Assembly (NCBI RefSeq): GCF_002741105.1
Contig: NZ_NIQU01000007.1
Location: 124,001-188,000 of the forward strand
Direction: 5' to 3'
Length of the DNA: 64,000 nt
From: Pseudomonas sediminis
GTDB taxonomy: Bacteria > Pseudomonadota > Gammaproteobacteria > Pseudomonadales > Pseudomonadaceae
Shown here: positions 57,081 through 64,000 of the stretch, one piece after another
Layout of the letters: every line of letters starts with the position of its first letter
How positions within the stretch are numbered: the first letter of the stretch is position 1
Notes under the pieces: generated by a model
Told to the model about the DNA's origin: nothing
The model's database searches: none
The model's input: the letters and a program-made list of their open reading frames with translations, nothing else
Made by a program: the position numbers and the translations under genes

Positions 57081-58292
57081 ATGCAACTGATCGAAAAGCT
57101 CACCATCCTCGCCGACGCCGCCAAGTATGACGCCTCCTGCGCCAGCAGCGGCGCACCAAAGCGCAGCTCCAAGGGCAAGGACGGCATCGGCTCGACCAAC
57201 GGTATGGGCATCTGTCACAGCTATACACCGGACGGTCGCTGCGTGGCGCTGCTGAAGATTCTGCTGACCAACTTCTGCCTGTACGACTGCCAATACTGCA
57301 TCAACCGTCGTTCCAGCGACGTGCCGCGTGCGCGCTTCACGCCCGAGGAAGTGGTGACGCTGACCCTGGACTTCTACAAGCGCAATTGCATCAGTGGCCT
57401 GTTCCTCAGCTCCGGCATCATCCGCTCGGCGGACTACACCATGGAGCAGCTGATCCGCGTCGCCAAGCTGCTGCGCCAGGAGCACCAGTTCCGCGGCTAC
57501 ATTCACCTCAAGACCATTCCCGATGCCGCGCCGGAACTGATCGCGGAGGCCGGGCTGTATGCCGATCGCCTCAGCGTCAATATCGAGCTGCCCACCGAAA
57601 CCAGCCTGGTACGCCTGGCACCGGAAAAGAACGTCGGCAGCATCCACCAGGCCATGCACAGCATTCATCTCGGCGAGCGCGAGGCCAAGGAAGAACGCCG
57701 CGCGCCGCGCTTTGCCCCGGCCGGGCAGAGCACGCAGATGATCGTCGGTGCCGACGCCACCGATGACAGCACCATCCTGCACAACGCCCAGAGCCTGTAT
57801 CACGACTACCGCCTGCGCCGCGTCTACTACTCGGCCTTCAGCCCGATTCCTCAGAGCCCGAAAACCGTGCCCTTCGAGGCGCCGCCGCTGCTGCGCGAGC
57901 ATCGCCTGTACCAGGCCGACTTCCTCATGCGCGGCTACGGTTTCAGCGCCACGGAGCTGCTCGCAGGCCCTGGCAACCTGGCGCTGGACATCGACCCCAA
58001 GCTGGCCTGGGCCCTGGCCAACCGCGCGCAGTTTCCCGTCGATCTCAACCGCGCCGACGAATCACTGATTGCCCGTGTGCCCGGCATCGGCGTGCTCAGC
58101 GCACGACGCCTGGGCGCGCTGCGGCGGGAACGGCGTATCCGCTACGAAGACCTGACCCGCCTGCGCTGCGTACTGGAAAAGGCTAAACCCTTCATCGTCA
58201 CTCAGGACTACCGGCCACCGCGCGCCGAACACGAATCCGTGGTGCTGCGTCAGCAGCTACGCGACACCCCGGCACAGATGGCGTTGTGGTGA
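57081..58292 (+). CDS. Putative DNA modification/repair radical SAM protein (TIGR03916)
   Basis: A 403-residue radical SAM protein of the type linked to UDG-like proteins. The cluster motif C-x3-C-x2-C is in NFCLYDCQYCIN (near 69-78), and a C-terminal helix-hairpin-helix (VPGIGVLSARRLGALRRE) suggests DNA binding. The family is predicted to act in DNA repair or modification but its reaction is unknown. Its stop overlaps the next start (TGATG). The LexA box upstream supports a damage-induced role. Confidence 0.9.
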   Translation: MQLIEKLTILADAAKYDASCASSGAPKRSSKGKDGIGSTNGMGICHSYTPDGRCVALLKILLTNFCLYDCQYCINRRSSDVPRARFTPEEVVTLTLDFYKRNCISGLFLSSGIIRSADYTMEQLIRVAKLLRQEHQFRGYIHLKTIPDAAPELIAEAGLYADRLSVNIELPTETSLVRLAPEKNVGSIHQAMHSIHLGEREAKEERRAPRFAPAGQSTQMIVGADATDDSTILHNAQSLYHDYRLRRVYYSAFSPIPQSPKTVPFEAPPLLREHRLYQADFLMRGYGFSATELLAGPGNLALDIDPKLAWALANRAQFPVDLNRADESLIARVPGIGVLSARRLGALRRERRIRYEDLTRLRCVLEKAKPFIVTQDYRPPRAEHESVVLRQQLRDTPAQMALW

Positions 58293-59179
58293 TGCACAGT
58301 CTGCGCTTCGACGGCAGCTTCGCCACCTGGCGCCAGGCCGCACGCCGCGCCTTGTTGCAAGGCCTGGCCCCGCACCAGTTGCAATGGCTGGACGAGGAGG
58401 CCCCACCCAGCCTGTTCGATCAGCCCGCCGAGGGCGCGCCGGAGCCTAGCGGCCGCTTGCGCGTCTCCCCCGAACTGCTCGATCTGCTGGAAAGCGCCGC
58501 CCAGTACCGCGGCGATGAACGTTGGAGCCTGCTCTACCGCGTGCTCTGGCGCTTCGTGCAGGGTGAACGCAGCGCCGTGCTGGCCGGCGACCCCGATGGC
58601 AGCGAGCTGCATCGCCGGCTCAAGGCGGTGCGCCGCGAGGCGCATCATCTGCATGCCTTCGTGCGTTTCCAGCCATGCAAAATCCCTGACGCGCCGGACT
58701 TCGTCGCCTGGTTCGAACCCGCGCATGACATTCTCGCCTCGGCCAGCGGGCACTTCGCCGAACGCCTGGGCAAACACAGCTGGCTGATCGCGACGCCGCG
58801 TGACGGCGTGTACTGGGATGGCCAGCACCTGCAGCATGAGCGCCGCTGCCCAGCGCAGTGGCAAGCCTGGGCGCAACAGCCCGAGGATGACGGCCAGGCG
58901 CTGTGGCGCGCCTATTACGGCAGCACCTTCAACCCGGCGCGGCTCAACCGCACAGTGATGCAGCAGCATCTGCCATTGAGGTTCTGGAAGCACCTGCCGG
59001 AAGGCCCGCTGATTCCCCAACTGATGAGCGAAGCACGCGCTGGCGCGCAGCGCGATGGCCAGGCATTGGTGCTGGCCGGCAGGAAGGGCAAACGCATCGC
59101 CCAGATAAACGAGGGGGACGCAGCGCGTCCCCCGTCAGCCAGCGTCAGCGGAAGCGACGCCCCGGATCTTCCTCGCTGA
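58292..59179 (+). CDS. UDG-linked DNA repair protein (TIGR03915, DUF4130)
   Basis: A 295-residue protein of the family that always accompanies the radical SAM gene, whose partner domain resembles uracil-DNA glycosylases. Visible are DFVAWFEPAHDILASASGHFAERLG and the conserved WDGQHLQH region. The ATG overlaps the radical SAM stop. The last 30 residues (after about 265, GKRIAQINEGD...) are unlike the family, include a 9-bp hairpin at DNA level and overlap pilU by 35 bases, so the stop codon may have been lost. Confidence 0.82.
   Translation: MHSLRFDGSFATWRQAARRALLQGLAPHQLQWLDEEAPPSLFDQPAEGAPEPSGRLRVSPELLDLLESAAQYRGDERWSLLYRVLWRFVQGERSAVLAGDPDGSELHRRLKAVRREAHHLHAFVRFQPCKIPDAPDFVAWFEPAHDILASASGHFAERLGKHSWLIATPRDGVYWDGQHLQHERRCPAQWQAWAQQPEDDGQALWRAYYGSTFNPARLNRTVMQQHLPLRFWKHLPEGPLIPQLMSEARAGAQRDGQALVLAGRKGKRIAQINEGDAARPPSASVSGSDAPDLPR
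59113..59133. terminator. Hairpin at the end of the UDG-linked gene
   Basis: GGGGGACGC-AGC-GCGTCCCCC, a perfect 9-bp stem, about 12 bases past the pilU stop on the minus strand. No T-run of useful length follows, so it is a weak terminator of pilU or an unrelated RNA structure. Confidence 0.5.
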
Positions 59180-60290
59180 CCTCCAGCGCCAGGCCCTGGG
59201 CCATGCTGGTCAGGTGATCGCCATCGGTTTCCGAACCGAGCTTGATCATCAGGCGCAGGTCGTTGGCCGAGTCGGCGTAGAGCAGCGCATCTTCGTAGGT
59301 GATCTCGCCCTGGGTGTAGAGGTTGTACAGCGCCTGATCGAAGGTCTGCATGCCCTGTTCGGTGGAGCGCTTCATCAAACCCTTGAGTTCGTGCACTTCG
59401 CCCTTGCGGATCAGGTCGGCAGCCAGCGGGGTGTTGATCAGCACCTCGATTACCGCGCGGCGACCTTTACCATCTGGGGTTGGAATCAACTGCTGAGCGA
59501 CGATGGCCTTGAGGTTGAGCGACAGGTCCATCCACACCTGGTTTTGCCGATCAGCCGGGAAGAAGTTGATGATGCGGTCCAGCGCCTGGTTGGCGTTGTT
59601 GGCGTGCAGGGTGGCCAGACACAGGTGACCGGTTTCGGCGAAGGCCACGGCATGATCCATGGTCTCGCGGGTCCGCACCTCACCGATGAGGATCACGTCC
59701 GGCGCCTGACGCAGGGTGTTCTTCAGCGCCACTTCGAACGACTCGGTGTCGATGCCCACTTCACGCTGAGTGACGATGCAACTCTGGTGCTGGTGGATGT
59801 ACTCGATCGGGTCTTCGATGGAGATGATATGACCGCTGCTGTTCCTGTTGCGGTAGCCGATCATTGCCGCCAGAGAGGTCGACTTGCCGGTGCCCGTGGC
59901 ACCGACGAACAGCACCAGCCCGCGCTTGGTCAGCGCCAGTTTCTTGAGAATTTCCGGCAGCTTGAGTTCGTCGATGGTCGGGATGGTCGTCTCGATCCGA
60001 CGCAGCACCATGCCCACCAGGTTGCGCTGGTAGAAGGCGCTAACGCGGAAACGACCGATACCACGGGCGCTGATAGCGAAGTTGCACTCATGGTTCTCGG
60101 CGAAATCACGGCGTTGCGCCTCGTTCATCACGCCGAGCACGGTTTCGCGAGTCTGCTCCGGCGACATGGCGTTCTTGGTCACGGGCATGATCTTGCCGTT
60201 GACCTTCATCGACGGCGGGACACCAGCGGTGATGAACAGGTCGGAGCCGCCTTTTTCGACCATCAGGCGCAGTAGTTTTTCGAATTCCAT
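59145..60290 (-). CDS. pilU: Type IV pilus retraction ATPase PilU
   Basis: A 381-residue ATPase of the PilT/GspE family: Walker A GATGTGKST, Asp box IISIEDPIEYIHQH, Walker B VILIGEVRTRE and His box TGHLCLATLHAN. It lacks the AIRNLIRE motif of PilT. It powers or supports pilus retraction together with PilT. It lies 126 bases after the pilT stop. Confidence 0.95.
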   Translation of the reverse strand: MEFEKLLRLMVEKGGSDLFITAGVPPSMKVNGKIMPVTKNAMSPEQTRETVLGVMNEAQRRDFAENHECNFAISARGIGRFRVSAFYQRNLVGMVLRRIETTIPTIDELKLPEILKKLALTKRGLVLFVGATGTGKSTSLAAMIGYRNRNSSGHIISIEDPIEYIHQHQSCIVTQREVGIDTESFEVALKNTLRQAPDVILIGEVRTRETMDHAVAFAETGHLCLATLHANNANQALDRIINFFPADRQNQVWMDLSLNLKAIVAQQLIPTPDGKGRRAVIEVLINTPLAADLIRKGEVHELKGLMKRSTEQGMQTFDQALYNLYTQGEITYEDALLYADSANDLRLMIKLGSETDGDHLTSMAQGLALEVSEEDPGRRFR

Positions 60291-60344
60291 CGTCGTTCTC
60301 GCCGCTTCGTGTGCAATGCCGTTCGGCAGCCATCTGCCGAATCA

Positions 60345-60407
60345 TGGGAGCGAGCTGTGCCCGCGAACAGGGTGACGCAAAAGCTTCGCGAGCAACGCTC
60401 GCTCCCA
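60345..60407. repeat. REP-type inverted repeat between pilT and pilU
   Basis: TGGGAGCGAGC (60345-60355) with inverse GCTCGCTCCCA (60397-60407), related to 52309-52374. Confidence 0.8.
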
Positions 60408-60416
60408 CACCAGTTC

Positions 60417-61451
60417 CTAGAAGTTTTCCGGGCTCTTGGCCTTCTCGCGCGCACTGTCGCGGCTGACCAGTCCCTTGGACACCAACGTCTTCAGGCAGGC
60501 ATCGAGGGTCTGCATGCCCAGCGCGCCGCCGGTCTGGATCGCCGAATACATCTGCGCGACCTTGTCCTCACGGATCAGGTTACGGATGGCCGGCGTACCG
60601 ATCATGATTTCGTGAGCAGCAACACGACCGCCGCCGATCTTCTTCAGCAGGGTTTGCGAGATCACCGCCTGCAGCGACTCGGAGAGCATCGAACGCACCA
60701 TCGACTTCTCCTCGGCCGGGAACACATCGACCACCCGGTCGATGGTCTTGGCAGCGGAGGTGGTGTGCAGGGTGCCGAACACCAGGTGACCGGTTTCCGC
60801 GGCGGTCAGCGCCAGGCGGATGGTTTCCAGGTCGCGCATCTCGCCCACCAGGATGATATCCGGGTCTTCCCGCAGGGCCGAGCGCAGGGCTTCGGAGAAG
60901 CCGTGGGTGTCGCGGTGCACCTCGCGCTGGTTGACCAGGCACTTCTTCGACTCGTGGACGAATTCGATCGGGTCTTCGATAGTGAGAATGTGGTGGTACT
61001 TGTTGCTGTTGAGGTAGTCGAGCATCGCCGCCAGGGTGGTCGACTTGCCCGAGCCGGTGGGGCCGGTGACCAGCACCAGGCCGCGCGGCACGTCGGTGAT
61101 CTTGCGAAACACCTCGCCCATGCCCAGGTCTTCCATGGTCAGCACCTTGGACGGAATGGTACGGAACACCGCACCGGCGCCACGGTTCTGGTTGAAGGCG
61201 TTGACCCGGAAACGCGCCACGCCCGGTACTTCGAAGGAGAAGTCGGTCTCGAGGAACTCTTCGAAGTCTTTGCGCTGCTTGTCATTCATGATGTCGTAGA
61301 TCAGCGCGTGTACCTGCTTGTGATCCAGCGGCGGCAGGTTGATGCGGCGCACATCGCCGTCGACGCGGATCATCGGCGGCAGACCCGCCGAGAGGTGCAA
61401 ATCCGACGCGCCTTGCTTGGCGCTGAAGGCGAGCAGCTCAGTGATATCCAT
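60417..61451 (-). CDS. pilT: Type IV pilus retraction ATPase PilT
   Basis: A 344-residue hexameric ATPase: Walker A GPTGSGKST, Asp box ILTIEDPIEFVH, Walker B IILVGEMRDLET, His box TGHLVFGTLHT and the retraction-specific AIRNLIRE motif. It depolymerises the pilus for twitching motility. ATG at 61449-61451 gives MDITELLAFSA; an in-frame TTG four codons earlier is unlikely. The gene is divergent from yggS, as in P. aeruginosa. Confidence 0.96.
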   Translation of the reverse strand: MDITELLAFSAKQGASDLHLSAGLPPMIRVDGDVRRINLPPLDHKQVHALIYDIMNDKQRKDFEEFLETDFSFEVPGVARFRVNAFNQNRGAGAVFRTIPSKVLTMEDLGMGEVFRKITDVPRGLVLVTGPTGSGKSTTLAAMLDYLNSNKYHHILTIEDPIEFVHESKKCLVNQREVHRDTHGFSEALRSALREDPDIILVGEMRDLETIRLALTAAETGHLVFGTLHTTSAAKTIDRVVDVFPAEEKSMVRSMLSESLQAVISQTLLKKIGGGRVAAHEIMIGTPAIRNLIREDKVAQMYSAIQTGGALGMQTLDACLKTLVSKGLVSRDSAREKAKSPENF

Positions 61452-61526
61452 GGGACTCCCCAATTACAAGCAAGCAGGTAGAATGCCGCAAACCCTCTAG
61501 GGGTCAGGCTTTATAGAGCGCAGGTA

Positions 61527-62219
61527 ATGTCCACGATAGCAGAGAATATTGCAAAGGTCGGAGCGCGCATCCGTGAGGCGGCGCAAGCCTCGCAGCGTAA
61601 TTTGGCGGATATCGGCCTGCTCGCAGTGAGCAAGACCAAACCGGCAGCGGCCATTCGTGAAGCGCATGCGGCTGGTTTGCGCGATTTTGGCGAAAACTAC
61701 CTGCAGGAAGCCGTGGAAAAACAGGCCGAACTGAGTGACCTGCCCTTGATCTGGCACTTCATCGGCCCCATTCAGTCGAACAAGACCCGGCCCATCGCCG
61801 AGCATTTCGACTGGGTACATTCCGTGGATCGCCTGAAAATCGCCCAACGTCTCTCCGAGCAGCGCCCCGCGCACCTGCCGCCGCTGAATATCTGCCTGCA
61901 GGTCAATGTCAGCGCTGAGGACAGCAAATCCGGCTGCAGCCCAGAAGCGCTGCCAGAACTGGCCAAGGCCGTCGTCGCCCTGCCCAACCTGCACCTGCGT
62001 GGACTGATGGCGATTCCCGAACCTACCGACGATGGCGCCGCGCAACATGCCGCCTTCGCCCGCCTGCGTCAGCTACGTGATGACCTGGCGCTCGATCTCG
62101 ATACCCTGTCCATGGGCATGAGCCATGACCTGGAGGCCGCCATCGCCGAAGGCGCCACCTGGGTGCGCATCGGTACCGCCCTGTTCGGTGCCCGCGATTA
62201 CGGCCAGCCCACTCACTGA
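61527..62219 (+). CDS. yggS: PLP homeostasis protein, YggS family
   Basis: A 230-residue PLP-binding barrel protein with the Schiff-base Lys in LLAVSKTKP (near residue 36), plus the HFIGPIQSNK and SMGMSHDLEAAIAEG motifs. It helps to balance free PLP and amino acid pools; no catalytic turnover is known. First gene of the yggS-proC-yggT-DUF167 set. Confidence 0.93.
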   Translation: MSTIAENIAKVGARIREAAQASQRNLADIGLLAVSKTKPAAAIREAHAAGLRDFGENYLQEAVEKQAELSDLPLIWHFIGPIQSNKTRPIAEHFDWVHSVDRLKIAQRLSEQRPAHLPPLNICLQVNVSAEDSKSGCSPEALPELAKAVVALPNLHLRGLMAIPEPTDDGAAQHAAFARLRQLRDDLALDLDTLSMGMSHDLEAAIAEGATWVRIGTALFGARDYGQPTH

Positions 62220-62236
62220 ATGAAGGATTTTCTGCA

Positions 62237-63055
62237 ATGAGCAACCCGACCATCGCCTTCGTCGGCGCCGGCAACATGGCCGCTAGCCTGATTGGTGGCC
62301 TGCGTGCCCAGGGCGTGGCAGCCAGCGCCATCCGCGCCAGCGAACCTGGTAGCGAACAACGTACTCGTCTGCAGCAGGAACACGGCATCGCCACCTTTTC
62401 CGATAACGCTGAAGCGATCAAAGGCGCGGACCTGATCGTGCTGGCGGTCAAGCCTCAGGTCATGAAGACAGTGTGCCTGGACCTGGCCGCCCACCTAGCG
62501 CCGAATCAGGTGATCATTTCCATCGCCGCCGGCATCAGCTGCGCCAGCCTAGAGAACTGGCTTGGCCAGCGCCCGGTAGTGCGCTGCATGCCCAATACGC
62601 CGGCGCTGCTGCGCCAGGGTGTTTCCGGCCTGTTCGCCAACCCGCGCGTCAACGCCGCGCAGAAAACCCAGGCCGAGCAGGTGCTGAGCGCCGTCGGCCT
62701 GGCCCTGTGGCTGGACGACGAAGCGCAGCTCGATGCAGTGACTGCCGTCTCTGGCAGCGGCCCTGCCTATTTTTTCCTGCTGATCGAGGCGATGACCGAA
62801 GCTGGCGAGAAACTCGGCCTGCCGCGTGAGACCGCTGCGCGTCTGAGCATCCAGACCGCACTGGGCGCTGCGCGCATGGCCAGTGAAAGCGATGTCGACG
62901 CGGCCGAATTGCGTCGCCGTGTTACCTCACCGAACGGAACCACCGAAGCGGCAATCAAAACCTTCCAGGCCGGCGGCTTCGAAGCGCTGGTACAACAGGC
63001 ACTGAATGCCGCCGCCAATCGCTCGGCCGAACTGGCCGAACAACTGGGTCAATAA
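62237..63055 (+). CDS. proC: Pyrroline-5-carboxylate reductase
   Basis: A 272-residue NAD(P)H enzyme, last step of proline biosynthesis: Rossmann motif FVGAGNMAASLIGGL (near 7-21), the substrate region VRCMPNTPALLRQG, and the C-terminal signature (RRRVTSPNGTTEAAI). 17 bases after the yggS stop, so probably one operon. Confidence 0.95.
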   Translation: MSNPTIAFVGAGNMAASLIGGLRAQGVAASAIRASEPGSEQRTRLQQEHGIATFSDNAEAIKGADLIVLAVKPQVMKTVCLDLAAHLAPNQVIISIAAGISCASLENWLGQRPVVRCMPNTPALLRQGVSGLFANPRVNAAQKTQAEQVLSAVGLALWLDDEAQLDAVTAVSGSGPAYFFLLIEAMTEAGEKLGLPRETAARLSIQTALGAARMASESDVDAAELRRRVTSPNGTTEAAIKTFQAGGFEALVQQALNAAANRSAELAEQLGQ

Positions 63056-63066
63056 AGGAAGCACAC

Positions 63067-63660
63067 ATGTCCGGACTCATCGAAGCCCTGATCTACATCA
63101 TTCAGACCCTCGGCAGCCTGTATCTGCTGATCGTCCTGCTGCGTTTCATCCTGCAACTGGTACGTGCAGACTTCTACAACCCGCTGAGCCAGTTCATCGT
63201 CAAGGCCACGCAGCCGCTGGTAACTCCACTGCGCCGGATCATTCCGGGCTTCGCCGGGCTGGACCTGGCCTCGCTGATCCTGGCGATTCTGGTGCAGTTG
63301 TTGCTGATGGTCGTAACCCTGACCCTGATGGGCTACAACGTCGGCGGTTTCATCCTGCAGTTGCTGGTGTGGTCGATGATTGGCGTGACCTCGCTGTTCC
63401 TCAAGGTGTTCTTCTTCGCCCTGATCATCAGCGTGATCCTTTCCTGGGTCGCACCGGGCAGCTACAACCCGGGCGCACAGTTGGTGAACCAGATCTGCGA
63501 GCCGCTGCTGGCGCCGTTCCGCAAGCTGCTGCCGAACCTCGGCGGCCTGGATATCTCGCCGATTTTCGCCTTCATCACCATCAACCTGATCGATCGCTTC
63601 GTGATTGGCGGGCTGGCGGCCTCTACTGGTCTGCCGCCGATGCTCAGCCCCTTCCTCTGA
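63067..63660 (+). CDS. yggT: YggT family membrane protein
   Basis: A 197-residue inner-membrane protein with four hydrophobic segments in two YggT modules (each with an RADFYNPLSQFIVKATQP-type or NPGAQLVNQICEPLLAPFR-type stretch). It is conserved next to proC; a role in osmotic or division-related membrane biology has been proposed in other bacteria, with no fixed function. Confidence 0.9.
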   Translation: MSGLIEALIYIIQTLGSLYLLIVLLRFILQLVRADFYNPLSQFIVKATQPLVTPLRRIIPGFAGLDLASLILAILVQLLLMVVTLTLMGYNVGGFILQLLVWSMIGVTSLFLKVFFFALIISVILSWVAPGSYNPGAQLVNQICEPLLAPFRKLLPNLGGLDISPIFAFITINLIDRFVIGGLAASTGLPPMLSPFL

Positions 63661-63954
63661 GTGACAAGCTACTTTCGCTGGGATGGCGAGGACCTGATCC
63701 TCGACTGCCATCTGCAGCCCAAGGCGAGCAAGGACGAGTTCGCCGGGCTACAGGGTGAGCGGCTGAAAATCCGCCTCACCGCCCCGCCGGTAGACGGCAA
63801 AGCCAACGCCCACCTGCAGGCCTTCCTGGCCAAGGCCTTCGGCGTCGCCAAGAGCCAGGTGAGCCTGGAAAGCGGTGAACTCAATCGGCATAAACGCCTG
63901 CGTATCCGCGCCCCGCGAAGCCTGCCGCCGATTCCTGGGCTGCAGCGCACCTGA
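63661..63954 (+). CDS. DUF167 (YggU) family protein
   Basis: A 97-residue protein of the DUF167 family: LILDCHLQPKASKDEFAGL and RLTAPPVDGKANAHLQAFLA are the family hallmarks. The start is GTG at 63661 directly after the yggT stop (TGAGTG). Function unknown; it is conserved in this operon. Confidence 0.88.
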   Translation: MTSYFRWDGEDLILDCHLQPKASKDEFAGLQGERLKIRLTAPPVDGKANAHLQAFLAKAFGVAKSQVSLESGELNRHKRLRIRAPRSLPPIPGLQRT

Positions 63955-64000
63955 CGACCGCTCAGCCGCCGCACCCGACCATAAGGCGGGACTGTAGAAG
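63955..64000. other. Right edge of the window
   Basis: 46 bases after the DUF167 stop with no feature I can support. In P. aeruginosa metX follows, but no start is visible here. Confidence 0.4.

Overview
The window is chromosomal DNA of a high-GC gammaproteobacterium. Gene content and local order point to Pseudomonas, most likely the P. mendocina / P. oleovorans / P. pseudoalcaligenes group: creBCD, the aat/aau acidic amino acid locus, the gbcAB-glyA-sox-purU-fdhA betaine block, typA-thiI-glnA-ntrBC and pilTU-yggS-proC are all blocks known from P. aeruginosa, here joined in a different order. I see no tRNA, rRNA, CRISPR array, prophage or intact insertion sequence. Intergenic gaps carry many REP-type palindromes and two miniature inverted-repeat elements.

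Layout. 1-1.8 kb: partial LTA-synthase-like sulfatase. 1.9-8.9 kb: a cNMP/CBS/DUF294 sensor and a DnaQ-like exonuclease (plus strand), then trhP, a small membrane protein and a two-subunit sodium:solute symporter (minus strand). 9.0-19.5 kb: the creB-creC-creD module, split by about 5.7 kb that holds a secreted 13-residue-repeat protein, a fan1-helicase DNA repair operon and a lower-GC DUF6232 gene between REP copies. 19.7-25.3 kb: CBS protein, chemoreceptor, retropepsin-like protein, HD-GYP phosphodiesterase and an acyltransferase. 25.3-32.4 kb: aatJQMP transporter and aauSR two-component system, with a perfect AauR palindrome and a sigma-54 promoter upstream of aatJ. 32.5-46.8 kb: glycine betaine to glycine catabolism. 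GbcAB demethylates betaine, SoxBDAG oxidises sarcosine, GlyA and LtaE act on glycine, serine and threonine, and PurU and FdhA deal with the released one-carbon units. 46.9-56.4 kb: typA, thiI, and the nitrogen-control block glnA, two DUF4124 genes and ntrBC, with recognisable NtrC and sigma-54 sites. 56.5-59.2 kb: TM2 protein and a radical-SAM / UDG-like repair pair behind a perfect LexA box. 59.1-64 kb: pilU, pilT, yggS, proC, yggT and a DUF167 gene.

Main points for a second look. (1) Two DNA-repair operons, fan1-helicase and radical SAM-UDG-like, each sit just behind a LexA-box-like sequence, and the two boxes share a 12-base core. (2) A 694-bp gene-free stretch upstream of glyA holds three aligned copies of a 37-bp motif and several DnaA-box-like 9-mers. 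(3) A signal-peptide protein is made almost entirely of eleven 13-14-residue repeats. (4) Three CreB-type half-sites lie 11 bp apart upstream of the detached creD. (5) A 24-residue membrane peptide is encoded one base into the gbcA stop codon. All functions are inferred from sequence recognition only; no database search was run.
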